NCBI GenBank assembly: GCA_964036295.1
Contig: OZ038470.1
Location: 8,523,078 to 8,587,077, forward strand
DNA: 64,000 bases
Direction: 5' to 3'
Source of the DNA: Plumapathes pennacea
Lineage: Eukaryota > Cnidaria > Anthozoa > Antipatharia > Myriopathidae
Position 1 is the first letter of the stretch, and every line of letters begins with the position of its first letter. The notes beneath the pieces were generated by a model. It saw only the letters and a program-made list of their open reading frames with translations, did not search any database and was not told where the DNA came from. Of the stretch, positions 55,740 through 64,000 are shown in pieces. The position numbers were made by a program, and so were the translations under genes.

Positions 55740-56051
55740 TGTAGTTCCTCTTGTGCCCACTGCTGTTCGTGTAGAGCCGGGTTGTCAGGGTTAGCCCATC
55801 CACGGCTATGCAGATATTGTTGCCTGGGTTGTCTCCTGAGCTCGTTTCTGCTGATAATGCTCTCGGTCATACCGTTGTTTCGCTTTTTTGGCAGCGACAG
55901 CACTGTCTGTTTGCCGTCTGCGCTCGAGACGAATACACCGTTCCTGGCTTGTCTCACGAATTCGTCTTAGTCTCGCTTGTTCTCTTCGGTTTTGAAGACG
56001 AACTTGTTTCTTCTCTTGAGAGTGTTCGGTTTGATTCTTTGCTTGATTCAT
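55740..56051 (-). pseudogene. RREQAR-type ORF fragment, Helitron-like (copy B)
   Basis: Starts at 56051 (MNQAKNQTEHSQEKKQVRLQ, then NRREQARLRRIRETSQERC). A frame change leads to LHSRGWANPDNPALHEQQWA, which resembles the stretch before the zinc module of animal Helitron replicases. It ends at the A1 repeat, where the retroelement apparently inserted. Confidence 0.5.
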
Positions 56052-56239
56052 ACTTGCCGTACTTACTTCTTCAGCAAGAGACGGCTGAGTGTAACTCCTT
56101 CAACATTCCATAGTGTCCGTTGCTTCGCAACGGACCAGCAGAACACCACGTGACCAACCCAGCAGACACCGCGGTGCCGGAAGGTCGCCCGTGAACGATA
56201 AACATCAAAACACGAGATTCGAGGTCGCAGAGGAAAGAG

Positions 56240-56395
56240 CCTGGGAACGAGGTTAGAGTTCTACCCAGCAGACCCCGCGATTCTTTTCCGATGTTTTCCC
56301 CAGCAAACCCCGCGGAGGTCGCCCGTGAACGACAAACATTCAAAAACGACATGGGGTTCAGATTAGTACCCACGCAGGGCGTGGGAAAAATATAT
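56240..56395. repeat. Helitron-like leader, copy B
   Basis: Homologous to 48130-48325, ending at the hairpin CCCACGCAGGGCGTGGG. Confidence 0.5.
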
Positions 56396-56399
56396 TTAC

Positions 56400-57130
56400 C
56401 CATATTTGAGTCGTCAGAACTATTTACCAAGGCGTTCGATTAAAAGTGTGACTTATTTTGCCATTTCGCAATTAGCTTTAAAATGTACAAACAAAAGCGG
56501 CTAAAAAATTGATCAGAATAATCAAACAGCAACAGGAACATTAACAGGGTCTAAGATTCGTATATATACCAAAAATATAGAATGATCAGCTATAATTAGT
56601 CCTTGTTTTTTACAAAAAAATACAAGTTGCTGAGTATTGACAGATTTACGGAGTAGGAAAAAGGACCAATTCACAGCCCAAATTCATTTCGCAGATGCGT
56701 GTGGCGCATTGCCTCTCGATCTGATGCCGTTACTTCTACTTCTGGGTAGAAACGCTGCTCATGTGCCTTGTTGTTGTATTTTCTTTTTATTCTCTTCTTT
56801 CTTTTATTTAATTTTTCTCATTCCACATTTTAGTGTTTGAGGGTATATTTCGCCATTCCACATTTTAGGGTCACCCATTTCAGACCAGGTTTATACGATT
56901 TTTCGACCCTATTTCAGAGATGTATCCCAGAATTTTGTCCTATTTCAGACCAACTAACAACTTATAGTGTCCCTTGGGATCAAGATATTTCTTTTTTACG
57001 GACTTGATAAACTGTATATATTTTTAAAAATAGTACAAGGGAATTTGAGTCTGGCTCTGCGGGTAACACGGCGCTAATGCTGTAGTATCGAGCTTTTCGG
57101 AGGCTCCAAGCGGGTCAATTTAATGTTGCC
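56400..57130. other. Intergenic, no gene seen
   Basis: Contains a relic of the CCCTATTTCAGA-unit repeat at 56836-56960; otherwise AT-rich sequence without recognisable coding signal. Confidence 0.5.
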
Positions 57131-57141
57131 AGGGACTTTAA

Positions 57142-57372
57142 AGGTGATGTTACACGAGACGATTTTTAACGACGATATTTCGCCCAACACCTACAATTTT
57201 GTAGCTAGCGCTTTGGCTTTTACTCTAAAAACATGGCGAACCTTCGCCAAAGGCAGAACTTCGTGCAAAGATTGCTATTCATTGATAGTTCGAAGATTAC
57301 TAGGCAAGAAGTATAGAAAAAAAAATGTTGCGCAAAAAATCGTCGTTAAAAATCGTCTCGTGTAACATCACC
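57142..57372. mobile_element. TTAA-flanked MITE
   Basis: TTAA (57138-57141) then AGGTGATGTTACACGAGACG. At the right, CGTCTCGTGTAACATCACC then TTAA (57373-57376). Long inner stem with ATTTTTAACGACGAT. The TTAA duplication fits piggyBac or Kolobok-type targets. Confidence 0.8.
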
Positions 57373-57381
57373 TTAAGATAC

Positions 57382-57712
57382 AGGACGCGAGAGGACGACG
57401 GCAACGTCGGTGAAACAATAAAACTGATCACAGAAGACAAAAGAAGCACGTGAATATCTGAAATTGACATGTTCTCGGGGTCGCCGTGCTCAAGCGTGCG
57501 ACTTCAAATGCTTCTTTTTTACGTCGTTGTCAGGACGTGGACGGCAATTCGATAAAATAACGACAGTCGTTCTTCTTAGTAGGAAACGATGAAATCGATA
57601 GAGCCTCGGCAAAAACAGAACAAATTGAGCAACCTAAGAATAGGCAAAGTTACAAAGACATAGGGAAAACAGAGACACTATTTTTTTGGTTCCTCGCGTT
57701 GCCGTCGCCGTC
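57382..57712. mobile_element. MITE with GGACGACGGCAACG-type ends
   Basis: Left GAGGACGACGGCAACG, right CGTTGCCGTCGCCGTCC. Interior matches 22850-23270 in reverse. Confidence 0.6.
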
Positions 57713-57719
57713 CTAGGTT

Positions 57720-59500
57720 TCTTAAACTCCCTATCTGTCTGTCAGGCGTACGACCTCCAGGAGAGGCTGCTAAGCAGTTCATTGAAATGAGATATACGGT
57801 CAGAAATCGTTCCTGAAGCCACTTTCACAATCATGCGCACCAGGAAATAGCTCTTTTTACTCCTCACATTAACGAGTGTCTGGCAAGTAAATCCCTCTGC
57901 TGAGCTTGGTTTGGTGTATATGATTGCATTAGAACCATAGAATAAGTTATATACTCTGCTCGTAAAAAACTAAAGTCTGATATGCTATTTGGAGTCTGTT
58001 TGTTAGTTAGCTTAAAATTTAAATTATGAGGCAAACACGTAAACAAAAACCCGCCTGTAATAAGTTCATTCAATGATTATACGATGTGTGAAGCCCATTC
58101 GTCGGGCTTTGTATTCAACGGAATAGGATGCATCTTATTTTGAAACATAGGTAACAGGTATCTATGGTCTAAATGGTCTATTACCCGGCCTAAAAGTATA
58201 ACAAACAACAACCAAACGATGTTTACCGCTGGGATTTTCATTCTTAAGAACCACAGGACGCCATAATGTTTGTCATTATGTTTTTCCGATTTTGGAACAA
58301 ATTTGTATTTTTCGTTGCCTTTAAGGTCTCGACAAAGGTTCGCGCGTTCCTCAAAAATATTCTCGGAAAAAAAATGATTGTAGTGCTGCTATCGTTGTAA
58401 AAGTCTGGAACTGAAGAATGCAGATCTATTACATTTTTCATACACGTTAAAGGTAGAGTGCGATCTAGATCAGATCGATGAAAGATATTCGCAAAAAATC
58501 AGGTCTTTCGGGAAAAAACCTTCAAGCGTCTTGGTCAATATTGCTCAAATTTTAATGAGCTGTAGACAACACACTTCTCCAATACCGTGTCAGTGATTTT
58601 TGATTTTTCGTTTCGTTCATTTTTATTAAATAGTTTGTGTAAAAACGGGTCCTGAAACGCTCCCTCCACTTTAAATGAGAATAAAATCTTTAAAACAAAA
58701 CGGATCAAAATTCGCTGACACGGTATTTTAGTCAACTTCATTTGAGTATCAGAAAAAAAGTTGTTTTAGCATTTTCGAATAAAGCCAACAGAAGTTTTGT
58801 TCCGCAACAATCAAGTTTCAAATTAATCTCAATTACTTCACCTTTAATGTGCCTAAAAAAGGTAACACCACATTTGTAATCTGCCGTCCAAGACCTGTAC
58901 AACGATATATAATACGTGTACGTTAAATTGTAACGCCACAATGATTTTTCCCGAAAGGGGCGCGCGAACCTTTACCGAGACCTTAAATGGTTGAATGACA
59001 TCAAAACATCGACGTTACAAAATGACCTCAGAAGTGTACTAGTGCGAGAACGCGGTAACGAACCTTAGGGAGTGACTGGACGCTTAAATTTTGCCGACTT
59101 TAAGACGCTGTGAAAAACACATTTTTATTTCAAAATCGGGAAAAATCTCGGGAAACGATATTTAGAGGCCATCAAGTTTGTCAGAAGAGAAAGTCCCAGT
59201 AAAGTGAGATGCGCTTAAAAAAAACCCTGGCAATTGCCCAGTTCTGGCGTCTGGCATCTAGCCTGTATTGAACATGTTACAAAACTGGACTAAAGGAATG
59301 TAACACTGAAAAACCCTCTTCGGTTTTTGCCACAAAACCTCCTTTGTCGGGAGCTGATAATGTTATATTGTATGACACATCGTTCTTTTCTCGAAGGAGC
59401 AGTCCTGCTTCGAACACCAATCATTTGGAGCAGTTTCCTCGGGGATAAGCTTATTTCCATTCATCCATGTCATGATATCGTGGCCAAAACAAACACAGCG
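57720..59500. other. Downstream flank of PPP5, no gene seen
   Basis: AT-rich; only short frames without family signatures. Possibly PPP5 3' UTR down to about 59100. Confidence 0.5.
59124..59129 (-). promoter_or_regulatory. Candidate PPP5 poly(A) signal
   Basis: AATAAA on the minus strand, about 385 bases after the PPP5 stop codon. It is the first good hexamer noticed downstream; no downstream GU-rich element was assessed. Confidence 0.3.
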
Positions 59501-59511
59501 CAGATGTAGCT

Positions 59512-62500
59512 TTACATAAAGCCAAACATTGACATCATGGAATTCGCATACGCCATTGGTTTAACATCAGGATGAGGCTGAAATGCAAATGACCTTATTA
59601 TTAAAAGAATAAATCCCTGCTATTACTGTGCACTCGTCAACTGTTATTTGGGTGGGCACATCTTTATTGAACGGTTCAGGAGTTTGACGCTCGATTTGGG
59701 CAGTAAAAGGGTTTGGTTGAGTTGCTGTTAACTCACCACTGCTTCATATGAAGTGAACTTGGGCTCGAGGTCCGACCCCATGGTGATGAACGCTCCTTTG
59801 TTACCCATCTGATCGCTGCAACATAAACAAATAAAAAAGATAAACAAAAATATACAAATCCCTTGCCAGCTTTCTTACTTCCCCAACACTCCTCCGCATT
59901 CTTTCTTTTCTCTTTGCCCCACTCCTCTGCACATTTTGCCTTTTCTTCCTCTCTTTCAACAACAACAACAACAAAAAGTTTCACATCTTCAAAAAACTTC
60001 CTTCCTCCATCTCTTACTTCCTTTCTCCTTCACTATTTTTCACCCTCCTTTGCTTCCTTTCTATTTTTCTGCCTTCCTTCCTCTGTTCCAGGTTCTTGTT
60101 CCACCCCTTACTTCAGATAACTGTCGAAAGTAATCGTGTAGTTGCTTTGGTTTGCGTTTTATTAGCTTTTGGATTGGTCCAAACAGGTTTGCAGGCATTC
60201 TGGACCAATCAGGAACAAACCCAAAACCCGATTACAATCTGGTCACGCAAGCACACAATCAAGTGGCGGTGATGTTTTCTCCCAAAAGTTCAGAAAATCA
60301 AATGGCAAAACAAATTTTATGGACCCTCATGAAAAGCATTATTATTATGTCATTAATTCCAAATTTCTTCGGGTTGTGGTTACGTGAGAGCTTTTTCTTC
60401 AGCCTTTGGTACCTCTAACAAAACTGTAATTTGTCAAACGTTCCGAACAGAAACGTACCAGTAGTTTGGTGCGGAGAATACAGTGATGCATTTGCCGTTA
60501 TGTGCAACCTCATATCCTTCAGCCTTGACCTCATGACTTCGGATGACGTAGTCTGCAACATGAAAACACATGGTCACGTGATCGGATGTCCTTTCCTCAG
60601 CCACTCAGCACCCCCCCCCCCCCCCAAAAAAAAAGAAAAAAAAAAAAGGAGAGCATGAACACAAATATTCCTATGCTCATTGCAGATTCTTTTCTCTTCT
60701 GCGCCTTCGTTGTAGGAAAAAGAGCTTCATTAAGAGGACGAGTTGTTCCTAGCATTTTACCAATGTCGTTGGTTCTGCAGAAAGTCTCCGTCACATCTGG
60801 TCCAAACTGCACCCCGACACCTCGCCTACTCGGGGATCTTCCGGGCTGAGATAAAAAAGAACATAATTTATCCCCTGAGCTAGTACTCCCCTATATTCCC
60901 TAAATAGGGACGTCTCCTGAATAGGGTATGGTTTTTAGGGTTCTCTGTCTTTGCCAGGATATACAATTTACACTTTAGCGACTTGAACAGGATCATCTTA
61001 GTGCCCTCAGGCCTGCAGTATCAAATGAGGTATCTATTGCTTCCGAAGGTAAAGGAGAAATTCAATGCTCTGTTGTCACCAGAATGTACGTTGTCATTGC
61101 CACGCCGATGTGGTGTTCGTAAACTAAAAAGTTTGAGGGTTTAATCTTTAAAACAGAATTGCAAATCAAACTACTTCTCTTAGACAGAATAGTAAAATTC
61201 AGATGAGTACACCACACCCCCTTCCCCCTCCTCACTGGGAAACTATCAAGAAGCAATCGCGGGTGTGCTGTATGAAGTATGCCACCTATGCTGATATTTC
61301 AAGTTGCTGTGGCGAAGGGTTAGCCTGCAATATTTTCGCGCTTTGCGAAGCAGAAAAATACAAGTTTGGGCTATGTGACTCCTAGCTGCAAAAGGCCTAC
61401 TCAACAAACAGTTAAAAGTATCTGAACTGGCATAGCTGCAACAGTTTTAAGGTGTAACTAAAATGGTCCAAACCGTCTCAAATGCATGTGTAAATGTTTT
61501 ATTGATTTAGTCCCTGGAGCTTGCCCCTTACCTCTTGTTGGGGATCAGACCAAAGCAAATCACACATCAAACCTGAAAACATGAAAAGAGAAGGACAGAC
61601 ATCAAGAGAAAGAGAGAAAACACAGAGCGGGGTGGGAGGAGGAAATGAATGGGGTAGGGAAGGAAAAAAACCACTTAAGAGAAGAAAGGGAGTGAGAGAA
61701 AAGAGGAAAGAACGAAGGAAAAAAAGGTAGGTTAAAAGAAGGATGAAAGAGAGGGAGGGATGGAAAAACTATTGAAGGAAAGAGGAAAAGGAGCAGGGAA
61801 GGAAGGGAGAAATAAACAAAAGAGGGAAGGAAAAAAGAAAGGCAGAATTGATGGAGCCAAGGAGGGAAGAAAACAAGAAAAGGAGGGACAGAAGGAAAGA
61901 AAGCAGTTTAATAAATTTACAATACATCTGGAAAGCCTTGCTTAGTTTGCAAGTTCTGTATGAAAGAAGGTGAAGGCAAATAATATTGCATCCATCCTGT
62001 GAATATCTCCCGAGTAGATGACTTTAGCTGAATAACATAAAAGCAGATGACACATCACCTTCGTCAGGAGGTTGTCTATTTCGACTAATTACTTTCAACT
62101 CATCTATCGTCACATCATCTCGGCTGAATAGTCCACCATGCATAACCTAGAGCAATAATAAATAAATAATAATATTTTGATATTGCTCTTGATTATATGC
62201 TGTGTGTGTGATTTTTTCTGTCTTGTACATTGCAATGCATACCAGCACTTTGTTATTGAGTAAGTGGCAAAGTGGCAGCCAGTTGTACACTTCTGTGAAA
62301 AGCTCTGCCATCTCCACAGTGTATGTATACTGGAGTTAAGGACCTCATATTCGTAGATCAACTTCCCTTCAGCCCTTGAGTTCTAAAACTGATATGTCAG
62401 CAATTTAATTTCATTACTTGCAAAAATTAAAAACTTAGGATTAAAGAATTACTTAAATCCCTATAAAAACTGACCTAAAGAAAATAGCCTTTTCAGCAAA

Positions 62501-63185
62501 AAAATTGAGATTACAAAATGTTGGTCTCTCAAAAACTAAGATTGCCAGGAAACTACACATACACACATCATATCACCAACAACATTTTTAAATCATGACA
62601 TTGAAAGGATATTTAGACTTCACTTCTCCTTCAAACCCATACATCTGATTCATTGAAGTACTTTCATGATTTCCTGCAAAACAAACACAAATAAACAAAA
62701 TAAACAAAAGACAAGGCTCCAAATAGCCCAAAGGCAAGTTGACTATCACTCTCTGGTCCACATAGTGAGGAGAAAGAAACCTCTGTATGCACCATGTGCA
62801 AGATTACATCATGCATTATTTAATTTGTAAAAAGACAATCAACCAATGGGTGTGTTCAGCTGACTCTTAGTAACATGAGTTTAAGAATTTTAGCTCACAA
62901 AAACCGGTTTCTTTATTTCTTTTTCATCCAAAGCTGTGAGCAGTGGCACATCAAATGACTTTGCATGCAGATCAGAGATTCCTTGCTCCTTGGAGCCTCT
63001 GTCCAGCAGGATAGCAGTGGTGTGTGGCAAATGCAGACTGTAGACTTTTCAACCTCTGCGGTTTTACACAATGCATGAGCTACTACAATTGCAACAACTG
63101 CTGAACCAGTAGGACTTCTTTGTGTTGGCTGAGTTCCCAGGACTTAAACACTAGTCCAAGAGAATCATTAAAAAGTGAGTTACAC

Positions 63186-63276
<91 letters not shown>

Positions 63277-63771
63277 GTAATGTTTTAGTAGGAGCAAGCT
63301 AGCAGACAGATCTCAAGCCGTACATGTATTACAGTTGTGGATCCCACTATTGTTTCATAATATTATTGAGATTTGTTTAAATATTAATTTATATTTTTCT
63401 GGTCTGCAGTCTGCATTTGTCACACACCAGGATAACAGTCAGAAAGTATGATTATTTACTTACCTCTGGACATGAAAAAATGATCAGGGTACAAAAGTTT
63501 GAAGCTAAATAATGTAAAGATGACTTCACAGGAGAAAGAACCTCTATCTACAAAATCACCGTTAAACAGCTGATGGCAGACATCAAGGAAAACATGCAAA
63601 TTCCTGTCTATACATTTGAAAACACAAAATGCTTTAGCCTTCAACACCAACAATAATCTTTAAAAAAGATACATAAGGATTGTCTTTGGACGGCCGCCCA
63701 TTGAGTTCAAAGATATTTAAAAGATCGTAGAATTGGCCATGAATATCTCCACATACAGTGAACTTTCCATC
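59512..63771 (-). CDS. PPP5C: Serine/threonine protein phosphatase 5, catalytic half, multi-exon
   Basis: PP5 is a PPP-family metallophosphatase with an N-terminal TPR domain that binds HSP90 (family knowledge). Exons 5' to 3': 63673-63771, 63464-63569, 62613-62673, 62243-62324, 62059-62146, 61532-61572, 60761-60845, 60459-60552, 59737-59815, 59512-59577. All phases join without error and the last exon ends in TAA. Metal-binding and catalytic signatures are intact: [44 protein letters not shown] and [14 protein letters not shown]. The C-terminal [14 protein letters not shown] matches the PP5 autoinhibitory tail. The linker [11 protein letters not shown] and DLLWSDPQ separate PP5 from PP1/PP2A. 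The TPR exons lie beyond base 64000. One intron is AT-AC. Confidence 0.97.
60611..60650. repeat. Poly(C)/poly(A) junction
   Basis: About 16 C followed by A-rich tract, in the PPP5 intron between exons 60459-60552 and 60761-60845. Confidence 0.9.
61560..61905. repeat. Purine-rich tract in a PPP5 intron
   Basis: AAGGAAGG/GAAAGA low complexity. On the gene strand it is a very long pyrimidine tract upstream of the exon 61532-61572 acceptor. Confidence 0.9.
62243..62673 (-). CDS. PPP5C: PPP5 exons 3 and 4 flanking an AT-AC intron
   Basis: Exon 3 (62613-62673) carries RGNHE through [11 protein letters not shown]. Exon 4 (62243-62324) carries [18 protein letters not shown]. With an AT-AC junction the protein reads [18 protein letters not shown], matching PP5 with no gap. 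A GT-AG reading needs GAA|GTGAAG as donor and an AG before TATAC, which deletes VKSK and adds YT. Confidence 0.9.
62325..62612 (-). other. PPP5C: U12-type AT-AC intron in PPP5
   Basis: The intron starts ATATCCTTTC, identical to the U12 5' splice-site consensus, and ends TCCTTAACTCCAGTATAC. That tail contains the canonical branch site TCCTTAAC about a dozen bases before the AC. The flanking codons join in frame only at this junction. Confidence 0.88.
63188..63277. repeat. (AAT)n microsatellite
   Basis: About 30 perfect units in the 790-base PPP5 intron between exons 62613-62673 and 63464-63569. Confidence 0.98.
63570..63672 (-). other. PPP5C: Possible second U12-type (GT-AG) intron in PPP5
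   Basis: The donor GTATCTTTTT is one mismatch from GTATCCTTTT, and TTTTCCTTGAT lies 12-13 bases before the CAG, as in U12 branch sites. The intron is 103 bases. A U2-type reading is also possible. Confidence 0.5.
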
Positions 63772-64000
63772 CTACAAGAAAAAACCATAAAAATCAGGTA
63801 CAGTTTTTCTGCTCACTTGGAAATCAACTAGTCATAAATGAAAATAATGTATGAGTAATGTAAGGTAGAATTGATGCTTTGGTCAGCTTCCATCTTCAGA
63901 GCAAGCTATCAACAATGATATTACCAAGTTCAAACTTTATAAAAACTTGGTGATATATCTCTAGTGAGAAAGAGGGAGAAAAAATTTAAGTGGATCTCTT

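Noticed and set aside
59863-60133. Plus-strand proline/serine-rich frames
   Set aside because: Pyrimidine-rich intron sequence of PPP5 between exons 59737-59815 and 60459-60552.
63120-63302. Polyasparagine plus-strand frame
   Set aside because: (AAT)n microsatellite in a PPP5 intron.

Overview
This is a piece of an animal nuclear genome, most likely an anthozoan cnidarian such as a stony coral or anemone. Supporting signs: short coding exons with GT-AG junctions, AT-rich introns crowded with small inverted-repeat transposons, and repeat types common in cnidarian assemblies. Species assignment is inference. No bacterial operon, rRNA, tRNA or CRISPR array was seen.

Two conserved housekeeping genes anchor the window, both on the minus strand. 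(1) 677-38931 holds the 5' half of PSME4 (PA200/Blm10), the large HEAT-repeat activator that caps the 20S proteasome. Thirty exons could be delimited. Their phases join exactly on either side of one unresolved exon between 16378 and 19099. They give about 1,045 codons of a family of about 1,840 residues; the rest lies beyond base 1. (2) 59512-63771 holds the catalytic, 3' half of PPP5 (serine/threonine protein phosphatase 5) in ten exons whose phases all join, ending at a stop codon. The TPR half lies beyond base 64000. One PPP5 intron (62325-62612) is AT-AC with a textbook minor-spliceosome donor and branch site, and a second (63570-63672) also looks U12-like.

The 20 kb between the genes (38932-59511) is mobile-element territory. 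It holds a segmental duplication (39.4-41.5 kb and 43.0-46.9 kb) with traces of a spliced gene tail; Helitron-like basic-repeat ORF fragments (46.9-47.3 and 55.7-56.1 kb); and a decayed minus-strand retroelement (55737 to 48432) with gag, reverse transcriptase and RNase H. The terminal repeats of that retroelement are arranged A1-ORFs-B1-A2-B2, the split-direct-repeat layout of Ngaro/PAT-type (DIRS order) elements. A satellite of about 151 bp (52.0-53.8 kb) and a fold-back transposon sit inside its gag region.

PSME4 introns carry many MITEs, a second Helitron N-terminal fragment (17.5-18.2 kb), a third RREQAR-type ORF (27.4-27.8 kb), tandem duplications and microsatellites. Five long perfect-stem hairpins with different stems but related GC-rich loops, each next to other transposon sequence, recur at 34.1, 44.0, 45.1, 47.4 and 55.0 kb. 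They are the most unusual unnamed pattern here. No new multigene biochemical system is evident; the novelty lies in the mobile elements and splice-site architecture.
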